A stretch of 37,461 bases of DNA from Flavobacteriales bacterium (GTDB taxonomy: Bacteria; Bacteroidota; Bacteroidia; Flavobacteriales_D; Sanyastnellaceae): NCBI GenBank assembly GCA_002863125.1, contig PKEB01000027.1, positions 1-37,461 on the forward strand, written 5' to 3'. Both the position numbers and the translations under genes were made by a program. Under the pieces are notes generated by a model. That model was not told the origin of the DNA and searched no databases. It saw nothing but the letters and a program-made list of their open reading frames with translations. This document shows positions 16,618 through 24,647 of the stretch, piece by piece (within the stretch, counting starts at the first letter, position 1; each line of letters starts with the position of its first letter).

Positions 16618-17769
16618 ATGATGCTTTTCATCGCCATAACAGCGTTTTTTATCGTGCTATTCGGTATGCCGGCCTTGATCAAAGTGGCGCGGGAAAAAGG
16701 CTTGATGGATTTACCGGAAGACCCACGAAAAATTCACAAGCGTGCGGTCCCGACCATCGGTGGTGTAATGATTTTTGCCGCCTTGTTGATTAATCTGTTC
16801 TTCTGGCTCGCAGTTGGACCGGCCCCGGCAACCGAGGTATTCCAGGCCGGCTCGGCGTTAGCAGCTTGCACCGTGATCATCTTTTTCATGGGATTAAAAG
16901 ACGACATCATCGGATTGGCCGCTTCCAAAAAACTATTGGTGCACCTTGGGGTGGGTTTAATGCTCATCACCGCTGGGGGGTACAAGATTCAAACCTTTGG
17001 GGGCTTGTTCGGCATCGAAGAACTTCCCGAGGCGCTTTCGCTCTTATTTTCCCTGTTTGTCTACGTCGTTGTTGTCAATTCCCTGAACCTGATTGATGGA
17101 GTGGACGGACTGGTGGGTGGCTACTCGGTGATTGCCATGTCCGCATTTGCCTTTTGGTTTTTGAATACTGGGCAAACTGCTGACGCCATCCTCGCACTGA
17201 CCATGGCGGGAGCCATGCTTGGCTTTTTGGTGTTCAATTTTGCCCCTGCGCGCATCTTCCTCGGAGATAGCGGATCCTTGTTAGTGGGACTGGTCGCATA
17301 TGCATTGGCGACCCACATCATCAACACGCCCCAGGAGCTCGTACCCGATGCATGGACGGGCATATCGAAGCCGGTGATCGCCATGAGCATCTTGGCTTAT
17401 CCACTGATGGACACGTTACGGGTGTTTTGCCTGCGTGCGGCACGCGGCATCAGCCCATTCAGCCCTGACCGGAACCACCTGCATCATCGCTTGATGATGC
17501 GCACCCGCAATCACGCGAAGACGTCTTTATTTGTATACATCTTCTCGCTGGGCATTGTTTGCATTGCCTGGGCACGCCCTTACCTCTTTCCACAGTTGGG
17601 AGAAGAAGGCATGTTCTTCGGCTTGTTTGCACTGAGTTTCCTGTGGTTCCTCCCTGTTTTGAGCAGCACCAAAGGCCAGCACAAATTGGCCCAACGACGC
17701 GATGAGCTGCTGCGGGACGCCGTCGAAAAAAGCAAGCAACAAGAAACTCAAGAATCGGCTATTGCTTGA
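16618..17769 (+). CDS. WecA/TagO-type undecaprenyl-phosphate sugar-1-phosphate transferase
   Basis: A 383-residue polytopic membrane enzyme of the MraY/WecA superfamily with about ten to eleven helices. It starts lipid-linked glycan synthesis by moving a GlcNAc-1-phosphate-type group onto undecaprenyl phosphate. The family sites are present: RKIHKRAVPTIGGVMIF, the GLKDDIIGL aspartates, NSLNLIDGVDGL, RIFLGDSGSLLVG, and the His-rich loop SPDRNHLHHRL, which points to WecA/TagO rather than MraY. A Lys/Glu-rich tail follows the last helix. It lies between two Wzi-like genes, which supports a capsule or O-antigen role. An ATG at 16621 is an equally possible start. Confidence 0.92.
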   Translation: MMLFIAITAFFIVLFGMPALIKVAREKGLMDLPEDPRKIHKRAVPTIGGVMIFAALLINLFFWLAVGPAPATEVFQAGSALAACTVIIFFMGLKDDIIGLAASKKLLVHLGVGLMLITAGGYKIQTFGGLFGIEELPEALSLLFSLFVYVVVVNSLNLIDGVDGLVGGYSVIAMSAFAFWFLNTGQTADAILALTMAGAMLGFLVFNFAPARIFLGDSGSLLVGLVAYALATHIINTPQELVPDAWTGISKPVIAMSILAYPLMDTLRVFCLRAARGISPFSPDRNHLHHRLMMRTRNHAKTSLFVYIFSLGIVCIAWARPYLFPQLGEEGMFFGLFALSFLWFLPVLSSTKGQHKLAQRRDELLRDAVEKSKQQETQESAIA

Positions 17770-17784
17770 TTGTACCTTTCGGAC

Positions 17785-19365
17785 ATGACGCGTGCCCGTC
17801 GCATCCTATTGTTTTTTCTATTTGTCTGCACGGGATGGCCTTGCCGTGGGCACGCGCAAGAACTCGTAAGTGACCATTGGGATATTGGTGCCTGGACGCC
17901 CGGTGCTGGAGGCGTTTGGCCTGCAGTGGTGCAATCGAATGACACCACCAACCGAGAATTGGATGTTCAAGGCTTCGGCGCACTGCAGTACAGTCCCGGC
18001 GCATTGCTCCGGGGCGCCTTTTGGGATTGGCCGTCTGCCGGGGGCGTTGGCTGGCAGCTGGGCATGACGTGGGACTGGACACATGACCGATTTTACACCC
18101 ATGGTCATGCCGAACATTGGCGAGTAGCCGGGGTCAATGCGGACGACTGGAACGAAGCGTGGCAATGGGGCACATGGGACGGCATGGGCTGGGCTTGGAA
18201 TCCAACCCAGGCCGACATCGCGCTTGCCCGGATAGTTGGCACCATTGGCTACAACCTGGGTCCATCCCTGTCAATCGAAGCCGGGAACCGCCGCCACCAT
18301 TGGGGCAAGGGCTGGCGTTCCCTGTGGCTGGATAGGCAAGCTGCGCCACTTCCGTTTGCGCGCATTGTATTGAACACTGAGCGCATCTCCTATGTGCACA
18401 TGATTGCGCGTACACAACACAGAACCGTCGGCAGCCCGGCAGATTTCCCGGGGTCCGGACAGCTGAGTCCAGGCGCTTACGTTGACAAACGCGGCAGCTG
18501 GTTGGCAAGCCACGCCATCGACGTGGCAATCGCTCCCGGTTGGACCGGCACGTTGTTCGGCGCCGTTACCTGGTTGGGTGCCGACAGCGGCTATACGTCG
18601 CGGTTTGAACCGGTCTATGCCTTGCCCGTGGTCGCCTTCCGACCGGCCGAATACGCCTTGGGGTCGGCGGACAATGCATTGATTGGTGCAGCACTCGCAT
18701 GGGTGCCTGCATGGGCCAACAACACCCTCCAGCTCTACGGCCAACTGATGCTGGATGAATTGGTCGTCAGCCAGGTATTCAGTCCAGATCAGTGGTGGGC
18801 CAACAAGTGGGGGCTGCTGGGCACCGCATCATGGCGACATCCATCGAATGGATGGGGCGCAGTCGTGGAGGCCTGCGCTGTCCGCCCCTACACCTACGCG
18901 CACGCGGCACCTGCTCAAAGTTGGACCCACAACCACCAACCGCTCGCCCACCCGGCGGGCAGCAATTTCATCGAAGGCCGTGCCCATGTGCGGTGGGAAC
19001 GCGGCGCTTGGAGTGCACACGCCGGCGTTGTCTTGCGGCAGCAGGGCGCGGATGAAGCCGTTGAACTCGACAAAGAGCCCACCTTCAGCATCGGTTCCAA
19101 CCCGCTGCTCTCCTACGTCACACGTCCAGCGGATTACGGCGTGGAATTGGGCTACACCGGTGACGGCATCGCCGGCGACACGGACCTCATCACGCAACGG
19201 CTCTTGTGGATCGATGTAGGCCACGACATTCCAAGGCTCGAGGGGCAGCAGGTGTTCGTCCGCGCCATGCAAAACCACCGCACCGGCGACCTGGGAACCG
19301 AAAACTGGTGGCGAGTGGAATGCGGTATTCGGCTTAACCGTGTCCTTGAAGAACGAAATTGGTGA
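17785..19365 (+). CDS. Wzi-like capsule-assembly outer-membrane protein (second copy)
   Basis: A 526-residue protein with a signal peptide (about residues 1-25, ending GHAQ). The core motif RRHHWGKGWRSLWLDRQ followed by PLPFARIVLNTERI matches the conserved Wzi-family segment of an Arg/His-Trp-Gly patch and a strand. The rest alternates aromatic and polar residues, as in an 18-strand barrel. The start at 17785 is preferred because it gives a clean signal peptide; a TTG at 17770 directly after the upstream stop is less likely. A TACCTTTC box lies at 17773-17780. It is tied to the WecA/TagO-like gene by a 15-base gap. Confidence 0.75.
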   Translation: MTRARRILLFFLFVCTGWPCRGHAQELVSDHWDIGAWTPGAGGVWPAVVQSNDTTNRELDVQGFGALQYSPGALLRGAFWDWPSAGGVGWQLGMTWDWTHDRFYTHGHAEHWRVAGVNADDWNEAWQWGTWDGMGWAWNPTQADIALARIVGTIGYNLGPSLSIEAGNRRHHWGKGWRSLWLDRQAAPLPFARIVLNTERISYVHMIARTQHRTVGSPADFPGSGQLSPGAYVDKRGSWLASHAIDVAIAPGWTGTLFGAVTWLGADSGYTSRFEPVYALPVVAFRPAEYALGSADNALIGAALAWVPAWANNTLQLYGQLMLDELVVSQVFSPDQWWANKWGLLGTASWRHPSNGWGAVVEACAVRPYTYAHAAPAQSWTHNHQPLAHPAGSNFIEGRAHVRWERGAWSAHAGVVLRQQGADEAVELDKEPTFSIGSNPLLSYVTRPADYGVELGYTGDGIAGDTDLITQRLLWIDVGHDIPRLEGQQVFVRAMQNHRTGDLGTENWWRVECGIRLNRVLEERNW

Positions 19366-19387
19366 GGTGATATCCCGCGCTGCTGCG

Positions 19388-19395
19388 TAATTTTG
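19388..19395 (+). promoter_or_regulatory. Putative -7 promoter box of the oxidase gene run
   Basis: TAATTTTG matches TAnnTTTG. The ATG of the heme O synthase gene is 17 bases further on, leaving room for a leader of about ten bases. It would drive the run from cyoE/ctaB onward. Confidence 0.5.
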
Positions 19396-19412
19396 CCCCC
19401 CAACTTGGGAAC

Positions 19413-20264
19413 ATGAAAGACATCGCAGCACTCTTCAAGGTCCGCCTCGGCTTCTTCGTGGTCATGTCTGCGATCCTCGGCTGGTTCATGGCCGTGGAGA
19501 CCTTGGATCTCAAAAGCTTCTTGCTGCTGACAATCGGAGGCTACCTGCTTACGGGTGCTTCGAATGGATTGAACCAGGTCATTGAAAAACGCGTGGATGG
19601 CTTGATGGAACGCACCGCCGAGCGCCCGCTTCCCGCTGGCCGCATGGAACCTTCGCAGGCGATTATGTACAGTGTTCTCGCTGGCATCATCGGCTTGGGG
19701 TGCCTGTTTACCTTGAATCCCCTCAGCGGTTGGTTGGGCGTTGCAGCGTTGGTTTCCTACGCATTCATCTACACACCGCTCAAGAGCCGTTCGACCCTCA
19801 GCGTGTTTGTTGGGGCCTTCCCGGGTGCATTGCCACCCATGATTGGGTATGTTGCAGCCACGGGGGACTTCGGCATCGAACCTGGGACGTTGTTTGCTGT
19901 TCAGTTCATGTGGCAGTTCCCGCATTTCTGGGCCATCGCTTGGCTCGCCCACGACGACTACCAGAAAGCTGGGTACCACATGCTGCCCTTCCGGGCGGGA
20001 CGAACCAAAGAAAGCGCTTGGCAAATCTTGATGTACACCGCGTTTTGCATCCCTGCGTCGCTGCTACCGTGGGCCCTTCCGGCGGGATCCCCGATGGTGG
20101 GCAACATCGCCTTGAGCGTGGCCATTCTCTGCGGAATCGGGTTCATGATTCCGGCCGTCAAGCTCTTCCGGACCTTGGACCGCAAGCACGCGCGGCAACT
20201 GATGTTTGCCTCGTTTGCGTACCTGCCGGTGGTGCAAATCGCTTACGTACTTGATAAAATTTGA
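19413..20264 (+). CDS. ctaB: Protoheme IX farnesyltransferase (heme O synthase)
   Basis: A 283-residue UbiA-family prenyltransferase with about eight to nine membrane helices. It adds a farnesyl group to heme B to give heme O, a precursor of heme A for cytochrome c oxidase. The prenyl-diphosphate site NGLNQVIEKRVDGLMERT (residues 51-68), followed by RPLPAGRM, is the CyoE/CtaB signature, and the second Asp-rich region is AHDDYQKAGYHMLP. It heads the oxidase genes. The start is seven bases before the first COX3 gene's ATG at its 3' end. In related genomes the subunit I gene usually precedes it; here a Wzi-like gene does. Confidence 0.96.
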   Translation: MKDIAALFKVRLGFFVVMSAILGWFMAVETLDLKSFLLLTIGGYLLTGASNGLNQVIEKRVDGLMERTAERPLPAGRMEPSQAIMYSVLAGIIGLGCLFTLNPLSGWLGVAALVSYAFIYTPLKSRSTLSVFVGAFPGALPPMIGYVAATGDFGIEPGTLFAVQFMWQFPHFWAIAWLAHDDYQKAGYHMLPFRAGRTKESAWQILMYTAFCIPASLLPWALPAGSPMVGNIALSVAILCGIGFMIPAVKLFRTLDRKHARQLMFASFAYLPVVQIAYVLDKI

Positions 20265-20270
20265 TTGAAC

Positions 20271-21065
20271 ATGGCCCAGACTTCAGCTGCCAAACCCGAC
20301 GTTTTTGAAGGACACGACCCCGCTGTTCGCGAGCGCACGAAGAAGATGTTGATGTACTTCATCGTTTTCGCCATCGTGATGCTGTTCGCGGGTTTTACCA
20401 GCGCCTACATTGTCTCCAACATGGGCCAATACTGGGTGCACGTGACGCCTACCACGCCGTTTTGGATCAGCAACGGTTTGTTGGTGCTTTCCTCGGTCGC
20501 CTTGTGGTTGGCCGTGCGGTGGATGCGCGCTGGGGATAAAGTCAAAACCCTCGCAGCCTTGGGCGGTACACTGCTGTTCGGCATTGGTTTCACCGTGAGC
20601 CAAGCGGAAGGCTGGCAGGGCATGGCCGACTTGGGCATGGGCTGGTCGGTGAGTGAACATGACTCGGGCATGGACGCCTACCGGTGGAACAGCATTGAAT
20701 CCATCATGGAAAGCGGCGCTGTCTACGGCGAGGACTATGAAGTTTCCCGCAACGGCCTTCCGTTGATCTACAGTCCCGAGCGCCAAGAATTTTATGCGTC
20801 GAACGACGAGCTGATGGTCAAGCCAATTACGCGGGATGTAGCACGCACCTCCAACTCCGGTGGCGGGTACCTGTGGGCCTTGATTGCGGTGCACATTTTG
20901 CACCTCATTTTCGGGTTTATTTACCTCGTTGTCAATGGCATACGTGTGGCCTTGGGGACCATCCACTCGGGTGATGTGGTCCGGCTCCAATCCCTCAGCA
21001 TTTACTGGCATTTCATGGGTGCACTGTGGCTGTACCTGTTCGCGTTCTTGTTCTTCTTGAACTAA
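20271..21065 (+). CDS. Cytochrome c oxidase subunit III, first copy, with internal soluble insertion
   Basis: A 264-residue COX3/heme-copper oxidase subunit III protein. Helices begin at RERTKKMLMYFIVF, with FAGFTSAYIV, and it ends with SIYWHFMGALWLYLFAFLFF, the family's His-containing final helix. Between helices, residues about 118-188 form a polar insertion (for example ESIMESGAVYGEDYEVSRNG) that has no helix character and is absent from the shortest family members of about 195 residues. The start at 20271 lies seven bases after the ctaB stop. Subunit III stabilises the proton-pumping core and has no metal centre of its own. Confidence 0.9.
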   Translation: MAQTSAAKPDVFEGHDPAVRERTKKMLMYFIVFAIVMLFAGFTSAYIVSNMGQYWVHVTPTTPFWISNGLLVLSSVALWLAVRWMRAGDKVKTLAALGGTLLFGIGFTVSQAEGWQGMADLGMGWSVSEHDSGMDAYRWNSIESIMESGAVYGEDYEVSRNGLPLIYSPERQEFYASNDELMVKPITRDVARTSNSGGGYLWALIAVHILHLIFGFIYLVVNGIRVALGTIHSGDVVRLQSLSIYWHFMGALWLYLFAFLFFLN

Positions 21066-21146
21066 AAATTCGCAGGGGAATTGAACGAAATACCCCGTTG
21101 ATTGTTTCCGGGCCACAAAAAAGGTGTTTCGTTGCAGGCAATTGAC

Positions 21147-21154
21147 TAAATTTA
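21147..21154 (+). promoter_or_regulatory. Possible internal -7 box before the second COX3 gene
   Basis: TAAATTTA is one mismatch from TAnnTTTG and lies 16 bases before the ATG at 21171, in a 105-base gap that is AT-richer than its surroundings. No other structure is evident in the gap. Confidence 0.3.
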
Positions 21155-21170
21155 CCGCCAAATTGTAGCC

Positions 21171-22151
21171 ATGGGCGGAGAAGCAACGAAAGCCATTTCG
21201 AAAGAAGTCCTCTGGGGAGGAGGTCGCTCACCTTTCAGCGTGAGTTATGGGAAGATGATGATGTGGTATTTCCTCGTGTCAGACGCGTTGACGTTCGGAG
21301 GATTGCTCACTGCATATGGATTCGTTCGCGCCAGCAGCACAGATGCTTGGCCCATCGGCGAGCAAGTGTTCCGCGCACTCCCCGGATTGGACGGAGAATA
21401 CCCGCTCATCTACGTAGCCTTGATGACGTTCATCCTCATTGTGTCTTCGGTCACCATGGTACTCGCTGTTGAGGCGGGTCACCGCAACGACAAAAGTGGC
21501 GTCATCCGCTGGCTCGGATTGACCATCATCGGGGGCTTTTTCTTCCTCGGTTCCCAAGCTTGGGAATGGTCGCACTTCATCCACGGCAGCGGCGGTTCGT
21601 TCCTGTTGGCAGAGAACGTCACAGTCACCGCAGACGACGGCGAAGTGTTCAACCTGTCCAAGGGCGATCCGGTCTTCATGGACCACCATTTTGGTCATTT
21701 GGCCGAGCCTTGGATTGAAGGCGAACCCAACGTCTCTTTGGTAGAGAGCGACCATGGCATCAAGCTGGTTGAGGTTGGTGAGCATTCCCACGAAGCAGAA
21801 TTGCACGCACTGACGCTCAACAAGTACGTCGAGAACGAATCCTTCGTCAGCGGCGATGAGGCCATGAAACTTTGGAACGCACGTTCCGGCACCTTCGCTT
21901 TTGGGGCGAACATGCACGACAACGAGTATGCGATTCAGCAAGCCTACGCGAACTTCTTCTTCTTCATCACCGGTTTCCACGGATTCCACGTGTTCTCGGG
22001 TGTGGTCATCAACATCATCATTTTCATCATGGTGATTCAAGGCGTATTCGAACGCCGCAAGCACTACGAAATGGTGGAGAAAATCGGCCTGTACTGGCAC
22101 TTCGTAGACCTCGTTTGGGTCTTTGTTTTCACCTTCTTCTACCTGGTCTAA
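21171..22151 (+). CDS. Cytochrome c oxidase subunit III, second copy, with His-containing insertion
   Basis: A 326-residue COX3-family protein. The N-terminal SYGKMMMWYFLVSDALTF, the VALMTFILIVSSVTMVLA helix, and the last helices FFFFITGFHGFHVFSGVV and GLYWHFVDLVWVFVFTFFYLV are strongly conserved in Bacteroidota subunit III. Residues about 140-250 form a large soluble insertion between helices, with two His-rich patches (MDHHFGHLAE and GEHSHEAELHA). It would pair with the first COX3 gene in one oxidase complex. It lies 105 bases after the first copy, with its own possible promoter. Confidence 0.93.
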   Translation: MGGEATKAISKEVLWGGGRSPFSVSYGKMMMWYFLVSDALTFGGLLTAYGFVRASSTDAWPIGEQVFRALPGLDGEYPLIYVALMTFILIVSSVTMVLAVEAGHRNDKSGVIRWLGLTIIGGFFFLGSQAWEWSHFIHGSGGSFLLAENVTVTADDGEVFNLSKGDPVFMDHHFGHLAEPWIEGEPNVSLVESDHGIKLVEVGEHSHEAELHALTLNKYVENESFVSGDEAMKLWNARSGTFAFGANMHDNEYAIQQAYANFFFFITGFHGFHVFSGVVINIIIFIMVIQGVFERRKHYEMVEKIGLYWHFVDLVWVFVFTFFYLV

Positions 22152-22178
22152 CCCTGCTCAATTTTAACCCCAGCAACC

Positions 22179-22556
22179 ATGGAACGCGACGACCTCATTG
22201 TAAACGATAGCTACGCCCTCAATTCCCACCACAGCGAAGAAGAAGGCGCCAAGATTCGCAAGAACATCTGGAAGGTTACGGGCATCCTCACCTTGCTCAC
22301 CACGGTGGAAGTCCTGATGGGCATCTACTTCAAGCGCTCGGAGACGTTCACGTGGACCATGATCAAGTGGTCGTTCATCATTCTGACGTTGGTGAAGGCT
22401 GCGTACATCGTTTTGGTGTTCATGCACTTGGGGGATGAGCGCAGCAACCTGAAAAAGGTCATCATTGCACCCTACATGCTCTTCATTGGGTACTTGATAT
22501 TCATTGCAATTTCCGAAGGTTTCGGGCATTTGGGCAACTTCAATACCCTGCACTGA
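22179..22556 (+). CDS. Small cytochrome c oxidase subunit IV (prokaryotic COX4 type)
   Basis: A 125-residue membrane protein with an acidic N-terminal segment (residues 1-25) and three hydrophobic segments. The motif VFMHLGDERSNLKK and the preceding KWSFIILTLVKAAYIVL match the small bacterial COX4/CyoD-like subunit seen after COX3 in Bacteroidota clusters. Its likely role is assembly or stability of the oxidase complex. It starts 27 bases after the second COX3 gene. Confidence 0.88.
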   Translation: MERDDLIVNDSYALNSHHSEEEGAKIRKNIWKVTGILTLLTTVEVLMGIYFKRSETFTWTMIKWSFIILTLVKAAYIVLVFMHLGDERSNLKKVIIAPYMLFIGYLIFIAISEGFGHLGNFNTLH

Positions 22557-22557
22557 G

Positions 22558-22617
22558 CCGGTGCATTTGAACCCTTTCGGGGGTTGAACTTCACCGCCAG
22601 TTCACCGGTTTCTTTCC
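22558..22617 (+). terminator. Weak terminator-like or attenuator structure before the SCO gene
   Basis: CCGGTG (22558-22563) can pair with CACCGG (22603-22608), and inside it AACCC (22570-22574) can pair with GGGTT (22581-22585). The pyrimidine run TTTCTTTCC follows. The T tract is interrupted, so full termination is doubtful; it may reduce expression of downstream genes. Confidence 0.35.
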
Positions 22618-22618
22618 T

Positions 22619-23854
22619 GTGAGCACTCCCCTTTCCAAAACCCTCAAGAAGTATGCGGTCCTATTGGGCATCATGCTCGCGTTGCCGTTGATTGGGCTCA
22701 TGGTTTTGGGCGTCCACGGAGAGCACCATTTCAACACCCTCCCTTACTTCACCGAGGACGGTACCACCGAAGCATTCAGCGAAAGCGTTCAACGGGTGCA
22801 GCCGTTCGCATTAACCAATCACCTTAGCGAGCCATTCGATTCCCAATCGCTCGACGGAAAGGTGTGGCTGGCGGCCTTCTTTGCGACCGATGCGCCGCAC
22901 GTGGCGCAAGTGACCAAGCAACTGCTCTGGCCCAACTTTCGGTACCGCGACGAGAGCGACATCACCACCGTGTGCTTCACGTTGGACGCTGAGCACGACA
23001 CGCCCGAAGTACTGGCCAAGTATGTCGAGCGCAACACGCGCTACAACGGTTTTGACGGGAAGTGGCAATTCCTCACTGGCAAGCAAACCGACATCGATGC
23101 CATCATTGCGGAATCTTTCATGATCGAGCGGGATCCCTCGGACCCCGACAACATCGCCACGCTCTGGCTGGTGGACAGCAAAGGCTACCTGCGCGGTGTG
23201 TACCACGCGGCTTCTGAAGATGCCATCAAGGACGCCGTGGAAGACATTGCCTTGCTCCAAAAGGAAATGGACGAGGCGGCCTACGCCAAGAAAAAGCGAG
23301 CGGAAGCGCTCGCCGACCTCCCTCCACTGCCCGTGCTGGGGCCAGAGGGGCACACGGTTCCGCCGTTTGCGTTTCTCGATAGCGACAGCGTGGAGTTTTC
23401 CCATTACGATTGTGACGGGCAGCTGCGCGTGGTTGACTTTTTCTTCACGACGTGCCCAACGATTTGTCCCATCATGTCCAGCCAAATGGCGCGCCTTCAA
23501 GCCGGAATCGAAGCGAAGGGAATGAAGGGCGACGTCCGACTCATCAGTCACTCCGTCGACCCGGAGAACGACACGCCTTCGCAGCTGAAAGAATACGGGG
23601 AGCGACTTGGTCAGGACCCCGTGGTGTGGAAACTGCTGACTGGCAACAAAGAAGACCTCTACGACCTCGCCCGCAACGGGTACTTCCTCACGGCCATTGA
23701 AAGCGATACCGCAGCCGGTGGCATCTTCCACAGCGACATCTTTGCAGTTGTCGACCGCAGCGGCCGCATCCGCGGTTACTACGACGGAACTGACACCGAG
23801 GAGGTGGATCAGCTGCTAGAAGCCGTCGAGCAACTCTGGGCACTCAATGAATAA
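22619..23854 (+). CDS. Two-domain SCO/SenC protein: degenerate N-terminal copy fused to an intact C-terminal copy
   Basis: A 411-residue protein with a membrane anchor at residues 11-31 and two thioredoxin-like SCO domains. The C-terminal domain (about 232-408) keeps the copper ligands Cys279 and Cys283 in FFFTTCPTICPIM and His371 in FHSDIFAVVDRSG, so it should deliver copper to the CuA site of cytochrome c oxidase. The N-terminal domain (about 60-215) aligns over the same elements (DTPEVLAKYVER with DTPSQLKEYGER; WLVDSKGYLRGVY with AVVDRSGRIRGYY), but FFATDAPHV replaces the CxxxC site and the His is lost. Ordinary SCO proteins have one domain of about 200-230 residues. The start is GTG; DUF420 follows after three bases. 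Confidence 0.88.
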   Translation: MSTPLSKTLKKYAVLLGIMLALPLIGLMVLGVHGEHHFNTLPYFTEDGTTEAFSESVQRVQPFALTNHLSEPFDSQSLDGKVWLAAFFATDAPHVAQVTKQLLWPNFRYRDESDITTVCFTLDAEHDTPEVLAKYVERNTRYNGFDGKWQFLTGKQTDIDAIIAESFMIERDPSDPDNIATLWLVDSKGYLRGVYHAASEDAIKDAVEDIALLQKEMDEAAYAKKKRAEALADLPPLPVLGPEGHTVPPFAFLDSDSVEFSHYDCDGQLRVVDFFFTTCPTICPIMSSQMARLQAGIEAKGMKGDVRLISHSVDPENDTPSQLKEYGERLGQDPVVWKLLTGNKEDLYDLARNGYFLTAIESDTAAGGIFHSDIFAVVDRSGRIRGYYDGTDTEEVDQLLEAVEQLWALNE

Positions 23855-23857
23855 GCC

Positions 23858-24400
23858 ATGGTAAACAACGAAACAAACGTAAAGCGCTTCATCTGGACCA
23901 TGGCGGTGGTCATCCCTACCGTCGTTGCCCTGTTGTTCCTCATCCCACCTGTGGAGTCCCTCTCGGAATCCACCCGGCAATCACTGTACATCCTTCCGAA
24001 GCTCAACGCCCTCTTCAACGGCACCGCCTTTTGCTGCCTCATCGCGGCGTACGCAGCCATTCGCAGCAAAAACATCAAAGTGCACCGCGCTTTCACCACC
24101 ACTGCGCTGAGCTTGAGTGTGCTGTTCCTCGTGAGCTACGTTGCTTTTCACTTGACCACCGAATCCACCAAATTTGGCGGCGAGGGCTGGATCCGCAGCG
24201 TTTACCTTTTCATCCTGATCTCCCACATTGTATTGTCTACTGGAATCATTCCGTTGGTGCTTTTCACCTATGCCCGAGGGCTGGGGATGCAAGTGGAGAA
24301 ACACCGCAGGCTGGCCAAAATCACCTGGCCAATCTGGCTGTACGTTACCGCAACCGGGGTGATTGTCTACTTGATGATTTCACCATACTACCCGCATTAA
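23858..24400 (+). CDS. DUF420 family membrane protein (YozB/CtaM-like)
   Basis: A 180-residue protein with about five hydrophobic segments. LPKLNALFNGTAFCCLIAAYAAIRSKNIKVHR, split across residues 47-78, and FILISHIVLSTGIIPLVLFT carry the conserved Asn and His of DUF420. In Bacillus the DUF420 protein YozB (CtaM) is needed to build active heme A oxidases, so a role in oxidase assembly fits. It starts three bases after the SCO gene and is followed one base later by the small CxxC protein. Confidence 0.88.
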   Translation: MVNNETNVKRFIWTMAVVIPTVVALLFLIPPVESLSESTRQSLYILPKLNALFNGTAFCCLIAAYAAIRSKNIKVHRAFTTTALSLSVLFLVSYVAFHLTTESTKFGGEGWIRSVYLFILISHIVLSTGIIPLVLFTYARGLGMQVEKHRRLAKITWPIWLYVTATGVIVYLMISPYYPH

Positions 24401-24401
24401 T

Positions 24402-24635
24402 ATGACCACAGTGCGCAAATTTCTCCCGCTCGTTTTGGCCTTGGTCGCCGTATTCGCTTGGGAACAAGCGACAGGGCAATGCGTCATGTGCAAAGCTGTA
24501 GCCGAAGACAGCGCCGATGACGGTGGCCTCGGTGCAGGGCTAAACCGTGGGATTTTGTACCTGATGGCCGTTCCTTACATTTTGCTTTCCGCCCTTTTCT
24601 TCGTAATTTATAAGAAGCGCAAGAGCGCATCTTAA
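24402..24635 (+). CDS. Small CxxC membrane protein of the oxidase cluster, function unknown
   Basis: A 77-residue protein. It has a signal-peptide-like N-terminus (residues 1-25), then CVMCKA directly after the expected cleavage site, a short acidic linker, and one membrane helix (about 50-70) ending in a Lys/Arg-rich tail. The topology suggests a membrane-anchored periplasmic CxxC head. Similar small proteins with a Cys-x-x-Cys after the signal and a Leu-Met-Ala-Pro-Tyr helix start occur near oxidase genes in Flavobacteriia. A copper or thiol role in oxidase assembly is an inference from place and motif. Confidence 0.75.
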   Translation: MTTVRKFLPLVLALVAVFAWEQATGQCVMCKAVAEDSADDGGLGAGLNRGILYLMAVPYILLSALFFVIYKKRKSAS

Positions 24636-24647
24636 GCGAAGAATCAC

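Noticed and set aside
20283-22100. Long minus-strand open frames (292 and 273 codons) opposite the two COX3 genes
   Set aside because: They mirror strongly conserved COX3 genes, have no recognisable domains, and result from high GC and codon bias.
22811-23731. Minus-strand 306-codon frame opposite the SCO gene
   Set aside because: Antisense shadow of a clearly real gene without signal, domain or promoter support.
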